Positions 8,285 through 17,306 of a DNA stretch of 64,000 bases are shown one piece after another; position 1 is the first letter of the stretch, and the number at the start of each line of letters is the position of its first letter. Origin of the DNA: an uncultured Pseudomonadales bacterium (GTDB lineage: Bacteria; Pseudomonadota; Gammaproteobacteria; Pseudomonadales; Azotimanducaceae). A program made the translations under genes and the position numbers. The notes below the pieces were generated by a model. It was not told the origin of the DNA. It ran no database searches and saw only the letters and a list, made by a program, of their open reading frames with translations. The stretch covers positions 2,046,001 through 2,110,000 of the forward strand of contig CATOTI010000002.1 in NCBI GenBank assembly GCA_951813295.1. The letters run 5' to 3'.

Positions 8285-9643
8285 ATGAAATACGTCTCGA
8301 CCCGAGGACAGACCGATCCGCTGTCGTTCAAGGACGCGGTCGTCGCGGGCTTAGCCCCCGATGGTGGCTTGCTCATCCCGAGTGAGTATCCCGATGTGCG
8401 CGATCGCCTGGATGAATGGTCGTCCCTGGATTTCCTCGATCTCGCCCTGGCGGTCTTTGCGACGTATGTCGACGATATAGAGCCGGACGAGATGCGCCGG
8501 CTCGCGGCCGATGCGTTCGCCTGCTTCGAGACCGACGAGGTCGCGCCGACGGTCACGGTCGGTGATTACCGCATCCTCGAGCTCTTTCACGGACCGACGT
8601 TGGCGTTCAAGGACGTGGCGCTGACGATTCTAGGTCGTCTCTTCGAGAGCATCCTCAACGAACGTGGTACTCACCTCAACATCCTCGGCGCCACGAGTGG
8701 TGACACCGGCAGTGCGGCGATTTCGGGTGTTCGAGGACGCTCGAATATCGCCATCTTCGTCTTGTTTCCAGCCGGTCGGACGAGCCCGCTGCAAGAACTG
8801 CAGATGACGACGATCCCCGACGAAAACGTCCATTGCCTCGCGATCGACGGTAGCTTCGACGACTGTCAGTCGATCGTGAAGCAGTCCTTCGCGAACCTCG
8901 ATCTGAAGTCGGCGTATTCGCTCGGCGCGGTCAACTCGGTGAACTGGGCGCGCCTGATGGCGCAGATCACTTACTACTTCTATTCGCATTTCAGAAGCGG
9001 CGAAGCCGAGAGTACGTTCGTTGTCCCGTCGGGTAACTTCGGCAACATCTTTGCCGGCTTCGTGGCGCGCGAAATGGGACTGCCAATCGAACGGTTGGTG
9101 CTCGCGACGAATGAGAACGACATCCTGGCACGCTTCTTCGAGACCGGCCGCTACACGCGCGGTGATGTGCATTTCACGTTGAGTCCGTCGATGGACATCC
9201 AGGTGGCCAGCAATTTCGAGCGGTTCATTCGCCTGCGCCTCGAGGACCCGACGGCGGTGCGTGAATTCATGAGCGCGTTCGCGGCAACCGGCACGGCTTG
9301 TATCGATGACGGGCGGGCGATCTGCGACTACGTGAGCCCGGTGACCGTCGATACCAAGGAAACGCTTGCCACGATCGCCGACCTCCACAAATCACACGCC
9401 TACATCGTCGACCCACATAGCGCGGTAGGCATCGCCGGTGCGCGTCGATTGGGATTGGACGGTGCGATCTGCATGGCAACGGCGCATCCGGCGAAGTTTC
9501 CGGATGCAGTCTCGAAGGCGATCGGTGTCAAGCCGACGCATCCACGCCTGGATGGGCTCTCCGGTCTGCCGATCCGCCGGACCTCGCTCCCGGCGTCGCT
9601 CGACGCGGTGCAGGGCTATCTACGCGAGCACGCGGTCGGTTAA
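8285..9643 (+). CDS. thrC: Threonine synthase
   Basis: PLP enzyme converting O-phosphohomoserine to threonine. The 452-aa protein begins MKYVSTRGQTDPLSFKDAV, the classic start of proteobacterial ThrC, and holds the PLP lysine in FHGPTLAFKD (Lys109) and the phosphate-binding region GATSGDTGSAA. I chose the ATG at 8285 for its match to the family start; an ATG three codons upstream (8276) is possible and neither has a clear ribosome site. The neighbouring hom gene usual in Pseudomonas-type operons is not here. The stop overlaps that of the convergent yigB gene by 4 bases. Confidence 0.95.
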   Translation: MKYVSTRGQTDPLSFKDAVVAGLAPDGGLLIPSEYPDVRDRLDEWSSLDFLDLALAVFATYVDDIEPDEMRRLAADAFACFETDEVAPTVTVGDYRILELFHGPTLAFKDVALTILGRLFESILNERGTHLNILGATSGDTGSAAISGVRGRSNIAIFVLFPAGRTSPLQELQMTTIPDENVHCLAIDGSFDDCQSIVKQSFANLDLKSAYSLGAVNSVNWARLMAQITYYFYSHFRSGEAESTFVVPSGNFGNIFAGFVAREMGLPIERLVLATNENDILARFFETGRYTRGDVHFTLSPSMDIQVASNFERFIRLRLEDPTAVREFMSAFAATGTACIDDGRAICDYVSPVTVDTKETLATIADLHKSHAYIVDPHSAVGIAGARRLGLDGAICMATAHPAKFPDAVSKAIGVKPTHPRLDGLSGLPIRRTSLPASLDAVQGYLREHAVG

Positions 9644-10329
9644 GTCCAACGGTCGATCACGCTCGGGATATCGGCGAGCGAGCGAACGGTCGCGTCGGCG
9701 TCGGCGCTCGCTTCGTCTGCTTCTCGACTCACCCAGATCGTGCGCATGCCGACCGCTCGAGCACCATCGATATCGTCGACGGGGTTGTCACCGATATGCA
9801 CCGCCTCGCCCGGCGCAACACCGGCGCGCTCGAGTGCTTTGATGAACATTGCGGGGTCCGGCTTGCTCGCGTTGACGTCGGCCGAGCAGTAACCGAACGA
9901 AAACCACTGGCCGAGGCCGACCCGTTCGAAGTTCGCGTTGCCGTTCGTCAGGGCGCCAAGCGTATGTGACGGCGCCAGGCGGTCGAGTGTCGGCAGTGCA
10001 TCGTCGAAGAACTCGACCGCGTGACGCCATTCGAGAAAGACGTCGAACGCACCAGCGGCGAGCTCGGCGGCACGTTGTCGCGAGTAGCCGAGGTGAGTGA
10101 TCGTTTCGCTCAAGATCACTTCTCGGAGTTTCGAGAGATCGTGCACGATCGAGGGATTGGCGGTCGCGACGGCGCGGCGGATCTTCTGCATCGTGTCGAT
10201 GTCGACCGATGAATACTCGGGCACGTGCGGTGCGAGCCAGGCGCGCATTTCCTTCTCGGCGCGACGAATCACCCCGTCAACGCGCCACAGCGTGTCGTCG
10301 AGGTCAAACGTGATCAGCTTGATCGCCAT
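9640..10329 (-). CDS. yigB: HAD family hydrolase (YigB-like)
   Basis: A 229-aa cytoplasmic HAD phosphatase. Motif I is FDLDDTLW with the nucleophilic Asp, motif II the T in ALTNGN, motif III the Lys in ASKPDPAMF and motif IV GDNPVDDIDGA. YigB in E. coli is a FMN/riboflavin-precursor phosphatase and sits after xerC, as here; the exact substrate is inferred from synteny. The ATG lies inside the 3' end of xerC (26-base overlap), indicating translational coupling. It is the last gene of the lptM-lysA-dapF-DUF484-xerC-yigB series. Confidence 0.85.
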   Translation of the reverse strand: MAIKLITFDLDDTLWRVDGVIRRAEKEMRAWLAPHVPEYSSVDIDTMQKIRRAVATANPSIVHDLSKLREVILSETITHLGYSRQRAAELAAGAFDVFLEWRHAVEFFDDALPTLDRLAPSHTLGALTNGNANFERVGLGQWFSFGYCSADVNASKPDPAMFIKALERAGVAPGEAVHIGDNPVDDIDGARAVGMRTIWVSREADEASADADATVRSLADIPSVIDRWT

Positions 10330-11266
10330 GTGGCTCCTTGTCCTTGTCGGTCGTTCGATGAGCGCGCGGGTGTGCGGCGTCGTAAACCTTTGCGAGATGT
10401 TGGAAATCGACGTGGGTATAGATCTGCGTCGTCGACAAGTTGACGTGGCCGAGGAGCTCCTGGACGGCGCGGAGATCGCCGGACGATTCGAGCACGTGAC
10501 TCGCGAAGCTGTGTCGCAACATGTGCGGGTGCACGCCGTCGTTAAGAATGCTGGTATTCGCCATCTTCTTGAGGCGCGCCTGCACGGTTCGTGGCGAGAT
10601 CCTCGCCTCGCCACGAACCGTAAAAAGCGGGGCGGTGGACGGTGTCGATGGCCGCGTCGCAAGCCAGGTCTTCAGACTCGAAATCGATTGCTCGGACAGC
10701 GGCACGATTCGGTCGCGTTGGCCTTTGCCGGTCACGCGAACGAGTTTGGCTTGCAGGTCGACGTCGCCGATGTTCGTGTCGACGAGTTCCGCCAGGCGAA
10801 GCCCGCTGCCGTACAGGAGCTCCGCCATCGCCACGTCACGTCGTTCGATGACCGATCCGTTCGGCGACCCGTCGAGTAGCTGCGCGGTCTGATCAGGATC
10901 GAGGGCTTTAGGCAGTCGGCGGACCATTTTAGGCGCGCGGACACCGGCGGCCGGATTGTGGCTCAGCGCGCCGATCGATACGAGATGCTCGAAGAACCCG
11001 CGGACGCTGGAGAGCTTGCGCGCGATCGTGCGCGCAGACATGCCTTCCTGATTGAGCGCGGCCACGAAGCCTCGAATCCGATGTGTGTCGACGTGTACCG
11101 TATCGGCGGTGTCGCTTTCGATGAACGTCCTGAAGCGCCGAAGATCTCGGCGCGTGGCGTCGATGGTGTGGGGCGAAAGCCGGCGGACAACGCGCATGCG
11201 TTCGAGGTGGTCATCGATGGCGCGTTCGAACGCGTCAACCGTGAGCCCGCCTACGGGAGGCGACAT
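10304..11266 (-). CDS. xerC: Tyrosine recombinase XerC
   Basis: A 320-aa site-specific recombinase that, with XerD, resolves chromosome dimers at dif. The N-terminal SAM-like core-binding domain covers roughly residues 10-105 and the catalytic domain 120-295. The catalytic set is complete: Arg157 (SGLRLAEL), Lys181 (TGKGQRDR), His248 and Arg251 (HPHMLRHSFA), His274 (LLGHVNL) and nucleophile Tyr283 (IYTHVD). Order and length match chromosomal XerC rather than a phage integrase, as does its place between DUF484 and yigB. The start codon shares one base with the DUF484 stop. Confidence 0.95.
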   Translation of the reverse strand: MSPPVGGLTVDAFERAIDDHLERMRVVRRLSPHTIDATRRDLRRFRTFIESDTADTVHVDTHRIRGFVAALNQEGMSARTIARKLSSVRGFFEHLVSIGALSHNPAAGVRAPKMVRRLPKALDPDQTAQLLDGSPNGSVIERRDVAMAELLYGSGLRLAELVDTNIGDVDLQAKLVRVTGKGQRDRIVPLSEQSISSLKTWLATRPSTPSTAPLFTVRGEARISPRTVQARLKKMANTSILNDGVHPHMLRHSFASHVLESSGDLRAVQELLGHVNLSTTQIYTHVDFQHLAKVYDAAHPRAHRTTDKDKEPHGDQADHV

Positions 11267-11922
11267 CAGTTGGCGAGCCTTGCCATCGTCTGCTCGATGA
11301 GCGCCACCGTGAAGTCGAGAAACACCGTGTCTTGTTGCTGTGAGAAACGGTGGGCGTCGCTCGAGCCGAGGGCGAGCACGCCGGTGGCGGAATCGAAAGG
11401 TGCGACCGCAACGGAGCCGGGATTGACGATGGCTCGGTTGAACAATCGTTCGTATTCCTCGGGCCGCAGCGTCCAGAGCGTACGCTCGTTCGTCCTCGCA
11501 ATGTTGAGCGACTCGAAGAGGGCCGGGTCGAACCGCCGCCAGTTCGAATACTCAACGCGCGTCGTCGTAAAAACGACCACATCGTCGAGATCGAAGGCAT
11601 CACCGAGGTGGGTCGCGATGGCAGCGGATAACTCATCGATTTTTCGTGTCGTCGCGAGGGCGAGCGAAAATGCCCGCACGCGCGCGAAGCGCTCGTCGTT
11701 TGCGCGGGCGTTCTCCCGATTCATCGCGAGTTCTCGCTCGAGATCACGATTTCGCTCTCGTAGTTCGACGAGTTGTCGTGTGGTCAACGATGCTGCCTCG
11801 CCGGTGTTCTTGCGATTCGCTGACGCGAGGAGCTCGGGGTGTTCGCCGAGGAAGTCGGGGTTAGCGCTCAAGAACGCGATGACTTCCGATACCGTCCGTC
11901 CACCGTCGTTCGAGGTGGTCAC
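11266..11922 (-). CDS. DUF484 family protein (YigA-like)
   Basis: A 218-aa cytoplasmic protein of the DUF484 family, related to GAF-type domains; its function is unknown. It opens with the family motif VSEVIAFLSANPDFLGEHPELL, continues with a coiled-coil stretch rich in Glu/Arg (about residues 50-75) and ends in a GAF-like domain with VAVAPFD and GVLALGSSDAHRFSQQQDT. The position between dapF and xerC is conserved in many gammaproteobacteria. It overlaps dapF by 4 bases and xerC by 1. Confidence 0.9.
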   Translation of the reverse strand: MTTSNDGGRTVSEVIAFLSANPDFLGEHPELLASANRKNTGEAASLTTRQLVELRERNRDLERELAMNRENARANDERFARVRAFSLALATTRKIDELSAAIATHLGDAFDLDDVVVFTTTRVEYSNWRRFDPALFESLNIARTNERTLWTLRPEEYERLFNRAIVNPGSVAVAPFDSATGVLALGSSDAHRFSQQQDTVFLDFTVALIEQTMARLAN

Positions 11923-12797
11923 AGATCGACGCGCCCGTGGAAGACGGTCTTGGCGGGCCCCGTCATGACGACGGGCTCACCGGGGCCGTCCCACTCCATT
12001 CGAAGTTTGCCGCCGGCGACTGAGAGCTTTGCCCGTGAGTTCAGACGATCGTGGACACATCCGGCCACCATCGAAGCGCAGGCGCCGGATCCGCAGGCGA
12101 GGGTTTCGCCGACGCCGCGCTCGAAAACACGAAGGCGCGCGAATCGTCGATCGACGACCTCCAGGAACGAGACGTTGACCTGCTCCGGGAAAGCGTCGTG
12201 GTGCTGCAGGGCTTCGCCGATGCTATCGACGTCGGTGGTGTTGACGTCGTCAACGAAGATGACCGCGTGCGGATTGCCCATCGACACGGGCGTCACTTCG
12301 ATGAGGTGACCTTTCACGTCGAGGAGATGGTCGCAGCCGGCGACGTCGCTTCCATCGCGAGGATCGTTGACCGCACGAACCCGCCGCGGTGGGGTTGGGA
12401 CGTACGGAATCGACTCGTGGTCGAGGTTCGGAACAGGCATTCGCACTTCGACCTGGCCATCCTCGAGGAGCGCCGTCTGGATGGACCCCGTCGTCGTGCC
12501 GAGGGTCAACTCACGTTTGATGGTGAGCCCCTGATCAACGACGAATTTCGCAAAACACCGGGCACCGTTGCCGCACTGTTCGGCGCGGGTACCGTCGGTG
12601 TTGAAGATCGTGAATTGAAAGTCATCTTCGGGGTTCAGCGGTGGCTCTACCGCGAGCAATTGGTCGAAACCGACGCCGCAGTTTCTGTCGCCCCACGCGC
12701 GGACGACCGCCGGATCGAGCTCGACCGGTTGTGTGACGAGGTCGACGACCATGAAGTCGTTACCGAGCCCGTGCATCTTTGCGAAGTCAATTTTCAT
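11919..12797 (-). CDS. dapF: Diaminopimelate epimerase
   Basis: Interconverts LL- and meso-diaminopimelate without a cofactor, feeding lysine and peptidoglycan synthesis. The 292-aa protein begins KMHGLGNDFMVVD. The two catalytic cysteines are Cys75 (AEQCGNGARC) and Cys235 (TLACGSGAC). It is about 15 residues longer than E. coli DapF, with the extra residues in the middle (near PPRRVRAVNDPRD). The ATG at 12797 fits the family; the longer frame upstream has no protein-like features. Preceded by lysA after 46 bases and overlapping DUF484 by 4. Confidence 0.96.
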   Translation of the reverse strand: MKIDFAKMHGLGNDFMVVDLVTQPVELDPAVVRAWGDRNCGVGFDQLLAVEPPLNPEDDFQFTIFNTDGTRAEQCGNGARCFAKFVVDQGLTIKRELTLGTTTGSIQTALLEDGQVEVRMPVPNLDHESIPYVPTPPRRVRAVNDPRDGSDVAGCDHLLDVKGHLIEVTPVSMGNPHAVIFVDDVNTTDVDSIGEALQHHDAFPEQVNVSFLEVVDRRFARLRVFERGVGETLACGSGACASMVAGCVHDRLNSRAKLSVAGGKLRMEWDGPGEPVVMTGPAKTVFHGRVDL

Positions 12798-12843
12798 TCG
12801 AACGCGCCGACGGTTGCGTCGGTGACGTGAGAGCAGCGCAGGA

Positions 12844-14094
12844 TTATACGATGACTTCCGAGCGGAGCATTTCGGCGATGGATTCGCGGGGTCGCATGAC
12901 GGCAAACGAACCATCGTCGACGATGACCTCACATGCGCGCGGCCGGGTGTTGTAGTTCGAGCTTTGCACGAAGCCGTAGGCGCCCGCCGAGAAGATCGCG
13001 AGTAGTTGCCCTTCCGCGAGCGCCAGCACGCGCCCGTGGCCCAGGAAGTCACCACTTTCACAGACGGGCCCGACGATATCCCACGAATCGCGCACGGAAT
13101 CGTCGACCTGCTCGGCGGGCTGGATGTCGTGGAACGCCTGGTAGAGCGCGGGGCGAATCAGGTCGTTCATCGCGGCGTCGACCACGGCGAAGCTCTTGGC
13201 GTCTTCGGCGATGCGGGGTTTCAGGTATTCGACGCGCGTGAGGAGAATCCCAGCGTCCGCGACGAGCGAGCGGCCCGGTTCGACGATGAGATCGAGCGCG
13301 CGTGATGCGAGGCGCTCCTTGGCCATCGTCCCGATCGCGCGCGTATCCAGGCGCGCCTCGTTTTGGTAAGTGACGCCGAACCCGCCACCGATGTCGATGT
13401 GGCGCAGCGAGATTTTCTCGTTGTCGAGTTGGTCTACGAGTGCGAGCAGGGCGTCGAGCGCTTCGGCAAACGGAGCGACATCGTTGATCTGCGAGCCGAT
13501 GTGGCAGTCGATGCCGACCACGTCGAGGTGCTCGGCTGCGTGAGCTTCCCGATAGAGTTCGAGCGCGACTTCGGCGGGGACGCCGAACTTCACCGTCTTG
13601 AGGCCGGTGGCGATGTAGGGGTGGGTCTTCGGGTCAACGTTCGGATTGACCCGAATCGAGATCGGCGCGCGGCGAGAAAGGATGGCGGCGCGTTCTTCGA
13701 TACGCCTGAGCTCAGAGGCGCTTTCGACGTTGAAGCAACGAATGCCGACCTTGAGAGCGAGGTCGATTTCTTCGACAGACTTGCCAACGCCGGAGAAGAC
13801 GATCGCCCCGGGCGTGCCGCCGGCGGCGAGAACCCGTTCGAGTTCGCCGCCCGACACGATGTCGAATCCCGCGCCGAGCTCGGCCAGACGCGCGAGGATC
13901 GTCATGCTCGAGCAAGCTTTGACGGCGTAGCAGATCTGGTGGTTCGAATCGGCGAGGGCGGCGTCGAGTTCCTCGAAGCGTTGCCGAATGCTGGCCCATG
14001 AATAGACGTAGGCCGGCGTTCCGACGCTCTTGGCGATATCGGTCAGCGCGACGCCATCGACGTACAGGCTTCCCTCGCGGCGTTCAAAAGGCAT
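12844..14094 (-). CDS. lysA: Diaminopimelate decarboxylase
   Basis: PLP-dependent fold-type III decarboxylase making lysine from meso-diaminopimelate. The 416-aa protein has the PLP lysine at Lys59 (CYAVKACSS), HIGSQI, the phosphate-binding DIGGGFGV, VEPGRSLVADAG, the CESGDFLG motif with the active-site Cys, and the terminal GAYGFVQSSNYN. It precedes dapF on the same strand, so the last two lysine steps are co-transcribed. Its ATG lies within the last codons of the lptM lipoprotein gene (11-base overlap). Confidence 0.96.
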   Translation of the reverse strand: MPFERREGSLYVDGVALTDIAKSVGTPAYVYSWASIRQRFEELDAALADSNHQICYAVKACSSMTILARLAELGAGFDIVSGGELERVLAAGGTPGAIVFSGVGKSVEEIDLALKVGIRCFNVESASELRRIEERAAILSRRAPISIRVNPNVDPKTHPYIATGLKTVKFGVPAEVALELYREAHAAEHLDVVGIDCHIGSQINDVAPFAEALDALLALVDQLDNEKISLRHIDIGGGFGVTYQNEARLDTRAIGTMAKERLASRALDLIVEPGRSLVADAGILLTRVEYLKPRIAEDAKSFAVVDAAMNDLIRPALYQAFHDIQPAEQVDDSVRDSWDIVGPVCESGDFLGHGRVLALAEGQLLAIFSAGAYGFVQSSNYNTRPRACEVIVDDGSFAVMRPRESIAEMLRSEVIV

Positions 14095-14221
14095 GTCGGG
14101 CTTCCACCGGATCGGGCAGTGTGAGCGGCCCCTTCTGGCCGCATGCCGCACCTAAACATCCGCAGGCGAGCACGAGGATAACGAGGCGCGTGGCGCGTCG
14201 CCGCGGTCGACGCGCGTTCAC
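14084..14221 (-). CDS. lptM: LptM (YifL) lipoprotein, LPS-transport maturation factor
   Basis: A 45-aa lipoprotein hidden between argH and lysA. The GTG start at 14221 overlaps the argH stop, and the stop at 14084 lies inside lysA. The protein has a basic N-terminus (RRPRRRATR), a hydrophobic segment [12 protein letters not shown], a lipobox ending GAAC (Cys27) and directly after it [10 protein letters not shown]. The C-G-x-K-G-P-L-x-x-P motif is the signature of LptM, which helps LptD form its native disulfides in the outer membrane. It lies upstream of lysA-dapF as in Pseudomonas-type chromosomes. Overlap on both sides and the small size make it easy to miss. Confidence 0.88.
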   Translation of the reverse strand: MNARRPRRRATRLVILVLACGCLGAACGQKGPLTLPDPVEARHAF

Positions 14222-15612
14222 GCGAGTTCGGCGCGTGCGGTGCGAATCGCTGTGCGCACGGTAGCCGGTGCCGTCCCGCCTTCGTGGTCACGTGCCGCGA
14301 TCGATCCCTCGAGGCTCAACACCTCATAAACATCTTCATCGATGTCCTTCGATAGCGTCTTGAACGTGGCTAGGTCGATCTGGTTCAGGCTCTTGTCCTG
14401 CTCGATCGCGAGTGCGACGGCTCGGCCGACGACTTCGTGAGCGTCGCGAAACGGCACGCCACGGACGACGAGGTAGTCAGCTAGATCGGTCGCTGTCGCG
14501 TAGCCCTTCTCGGCCGCGTCGCGCATCTTGTCCGCGTTCGGCGCCATGTTCTCGATGATGTCGCCGATAGCGCGCAACGAATCGAGCAGCGTGGACGTCG
14601 CGTCGAAGAGTGGCTCTTTGTCTTCTTGGTTGTCCTTGTTGTAGGTCAAGGGCTGGCCTTTCATCAGGACGAGCAACGTGTTGAGGTCGCCGATCACGCG
14701 GCCGGCCTTGCCCCGAACGAGCTCTGGAACGTCGGGGTTCTTTTTCTGCGGCATGATGCTCGACCCCGTGCAGAAGGCGTCGGGCAAGGTCACGAAGTCG
14801 AACGCCTGGCTCGTCCAGAGCACCATTTCCTCGCACCATCTCGACAGGTGAACCATCGCAATGCTCGCGGCGGCCGTGAACTCGATGGCAAAGTCCCGGT
14901 CGCTCACGCCGTCGAGCGAATTCGCGCAAGGAGCGCTGAAACCGAGCGCCTCGGCCGTTGTTCTTCGATCGATCGGAAATGTCGTGCCCGCGAGGGCGGC
15001 ACTGCCGAGCGGTGAGACGTTCGTGCGCCGACGGCAGTCGACGAAACGCTCGCGGTCTCTCTTGACCATCTCGAACCACGCCATCATGTGATGGGCGAAC
15101 GTGACGGGTTGTGCGGTTTGCAGGTGCGTGAACCCGGGCATTACCGTTTCGGTGTGCTGGTCCGCCAGATCGAGCAACGCGTTCTGCGTGCGATGGATCT
15201 GGGCGTCGATGTCGTCCAGGCGATCGCGTAGCCAGAGGCGGATATCGGTCGCGATCTGATCGTTGCGCGAGCGGCCCGTGTGCAGCTTCTTGCCGGCGTC
15301 GCCGATCATCTCGATCAGCCGCGACTCGATGTTCATGTGAACGTCTTCGAGCGCAACTGACCAAGCGAACTCGCCGTTGTCGATCTCTTCACGAATCGCT
15401 TCGAGACCACGCTCGATCTCGGCGTGTTCGTCGTCGGTGAGGACCCCGACTTCATTGAGCATCGCGGCATGCGCGAGTGATCCGCGGATGTCCTGGTCGA
15501 CCAACGCGACATCGAACGAAACAGAGGCCGTGAACCGCTGTACGAACTCATCCGTTGGTTCGGAAAATCGGCCGCCCCAGAGGCGTGTGTCGGAGGATTC
15601 GGAATCGCTCAT
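14218..15612 (-). CDS. argH: Argininosuccinate lyase
   Basis: Last enzyme of arginine synthesis, cleaving argininosuccinate to arginine and fumarate; cytoplasmic tetramer. The 464-aa protein begins with LWGGRF and holds [28 protein letters not shown] and the fumarase-superfamily signature [12 protein letters not shown] with the catalytic Ser loop. It is transcribed divergently from hemC across a 102-base gap, an arrangement common in pseudomonads. Its stop overlaps the lptM GTG, so it may be the first gene of the long leftward series down to yigB. Confidence 0.97.
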   Translation of the reverse strand: MSDSESSDTRLWGGRFSEPTDEFVQRFTASVSFDVALVDQDIRGSLAHAAMLNEVGVLTDDEHAEIERGLEAIREEIDNGEFAWSVALEDVHMNIESRLIEMIGDAGKKLHTGRSRNDQIATDIRLWLRDRLDDIDAQIHRTQNALLDLADQHTETVMPGFTHLQTAQPVTFAHHMMAWFEMVKRDRERFVDCRRRTNVSPLGSAALAGTTFPIDRRTTAEALGFSAPCANSLDGVSDRDFAIEFTAAASIAMVHLSRWCEEMVLWTSQAFDFVTLPDAFCTGSSIMPQKKNPDVPELVRGKAGRVIGDLNTLLVLMKGQPLTYNKDNQEDKEPLFDATSTLLDSLRAIGDIIENMAPNADKMRDAAEKGYATATDLADYLVVRGVPFRDAHEVVGRAVALAIEQDKSLNQIDLATFKTLSKDIDEDVYEVLSLEGSIAARDHEGGTAPATVRTAIRTARAELA

Positions 15613-15714
15613 CAGTACTTGTCGTCGCTCGCGGGCGCGCGATTATAGCGGCATGATCAATGGAGCGGCGCGACCAGGCGGCGCGGCTGACCTTCTGCTG
15701 CAACGGGGCCTTCG

Positions 15715-16623
15715 ATGGATCGATTACGGATAGCGACGCGGCGTAGCGTGCTCGCGATGTGGCAGGCGCGTCATGTGGCGGATCTCATGCGTCAATGCCA
15801 TCCAGGCCTCGAGGTCGAGCTGGTCGAGGTCGTTTCCCAAGGCGACCGCGATCAGACGTCGATTCTCTCGAGCGTCGGGGGCAAGGGCCTGTTCATCACG
15901 GCCTTGGAGGAAGTGCTCACGCAAGGGCGCGCGGACGTTGCGGTGCACAGCATGAAGGACGTCCCTTCGATCGTGCCGGACGGTTTCCAGATGTCGACGA
16001 TTTCGACGCGCGCCGACGTTCGTGATGCGTTGCTGACACGAGACGGCGGGACGATCGACGAGTTACCGATCGGGGCGACCATCGGCACGACCAGTACCCG
16101 GCGCGGCGCGATCTGTCGCGCGATGGACCGTCGGCTCACGGTCGAGCCGCTACGTGGCAACGTCGACACGCGTCTGCGCCGGCTCGACGAAGGCTCGTTC
16201 GACGCGATTTTACTTGCTGCCGCCGGCCTCGATCGGCTCGGCCTCGGCGAGCGGATCACGCAACGCCTCCCGGTCGACATCTTCGTCCCGGCACCGGGCC
16301 AAGGTGCGCTGGCTATCGAATGGGTCACCAATCGCGACGAGGTTCGAGAGCTCATCAGTCCGGCCATGGACAGTGACGTGGACGCGTGTGTAGCCGCGGA
16401 ACGGGTCGTGACGCGCGCGCTCGAGGGCGACTGTACTTTGCCGATCGGCGTGCATTGCGAGCGACTCGATACCGGTGAGTATTCCCTCACCGCAGCGCTC
16501 TATGCCGCCGATGGATCGCGCCAGATTCGAGCGAAAGTGCTTGATCGCGAAGCGTCCGCGGCGGGTGCGCGAGCGGCTGAGCGCTTGATCGCACTTGGCG
16601 CGGAAGAGCTGATCGCGAATTGA
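15715..16623 (+). CDS. hemC: Hydroxymethylbilane synthase (porphobilinogen deaminase)
   Basis: Condenses four porphobilinogens to hydroxymethylbilane in haem synthesis. The 302-aa protein carries the dipyrromethane cofactor on Cys240 (LEGDCTLPIG) and the substrate-binding motifs VHSMKDVPS, TSTRRGAI and RGNVDTRLRRLD. It is the first gene of hemCDXY; its stop overlaps the TTG of hemD. Divergent from argH. A short T/A-rich patch (ATTATAG) in the gap may be part of its promoter, without a clear -35. Confidence 0.97.
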   Translation: MDRLRIATRRSVLAMWQARHVADLMRQCHPGLEVELVEVVSQGDRDQTSILSSVGGKGLFITALEEVLTQGRADVAVHSMKDVPSIVPDGFQMSTISTRADVRDALLTRDGGTIDELPIGATIGTTSTRRGAICRAMDRRLTVEPLRGNVDTRLRRLDEGSFDAILLAAAGLDRLGLGERITQRLPVDIFVPAPGQGALAIEWVTNRDEVRELISPAMDSDVDACVAAERVVTRALEGDCTLPIGVHCERLDTGEYSLTAALYAADGSRQIRAKVLDREASAAGARAAERLIALGAEELIAN

Positions 16624-17306
16624 ACCGGGTCTGGATCACGCGCACTGAACCGGGCGCTTCGCGCTTCGCCGACGTGATGCGGGAGGCTGGTTTCGACCCG
16701 GTCGTTGCACCGGTTCTCACGATCGCGCGCACGGGAGAAGTCGCACCCCGCGGGCGTTTCGACACCGCGGTCTTCGTTTCCGAACATGCGGCCTGCTACG
16801 CGGGCGAGTTAACGCTCGATAGCGAGACGACACTTGTCGCGATCGGCCGCGCAACACGGACGGAACTCGAGCGCCAGGGACGTCGGGTGGCTGTGACCGA
16901 GCCGTCGAGCGATGCGCTGATCGCCCGCTGGCAGGCGAGCGAGACGCGCGCGCTACTCGAACGGCTCGTTCTCGTGAAAGGTGAGGGCGGACGGGAGACG
17001 CTGCCGGTCGCACTCGCGCGGTACAGCGAACTCACCGTGTGGGATGCTTACCGACGTGAGACGAAAACGGTCGCGAGGCCGGATTCGTTAGACGCTATTG
17101 TTTGTTCGAGCGGCGATGGGGTGCGAGCGATGGCATTAGCCGATGAAGCACGGAATCAGTCCCTACCCTTGATCGTGCCGTCTGCGCGGGTCGCCGCGAT
17201 CGCGGTTGAGCTCGGCTATCGGAACACCCATATCACGCAAGGCGCGGCCGTTGATGTGGTCGTTGCTTGCCTGCGGCAACTGGGTCGGCGAAAGACGAAT
17301 GGCTGA
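16620..17306 (+). CDS. hemD: Uroporphyrinogen-III synthase
   Basis: Closes and inverts ring D of hydroxymethylbilane to give uroporphyrinogen III. The family is poorly conserved. This 228-aa protein has the typical start VWITRTEPGASRFADVM, the internal LVLVKGEGGRETL and the segment AIVCSSGDGVRAM. Assignment rests on these plus its place between hemC and hemX. The TTG start forms a TTGA overlap with the hemC stop, indicating coupled translation; its own stop overlaps hemX by 8 bases. Confidence 0.92.
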   Translation: MNRVWITRTEPGASRFADVMREAGFDPVVAPVLTIARTGEVAPRGRFDTAVFVSEHAACYAGELTLDSETTLVAIGRATRTELERQGRRVAVTEPSSDALIARWQASETRALLERLVLVKGEGGRETLPVALARYSELTVWDAYRRETKTVARPDSLDAIVCSSGDGVRAMALADEARNQSLPLIVPSARVAAIAVELGYRNTHITQGAAVDVVVACLRQLGRRKTNG

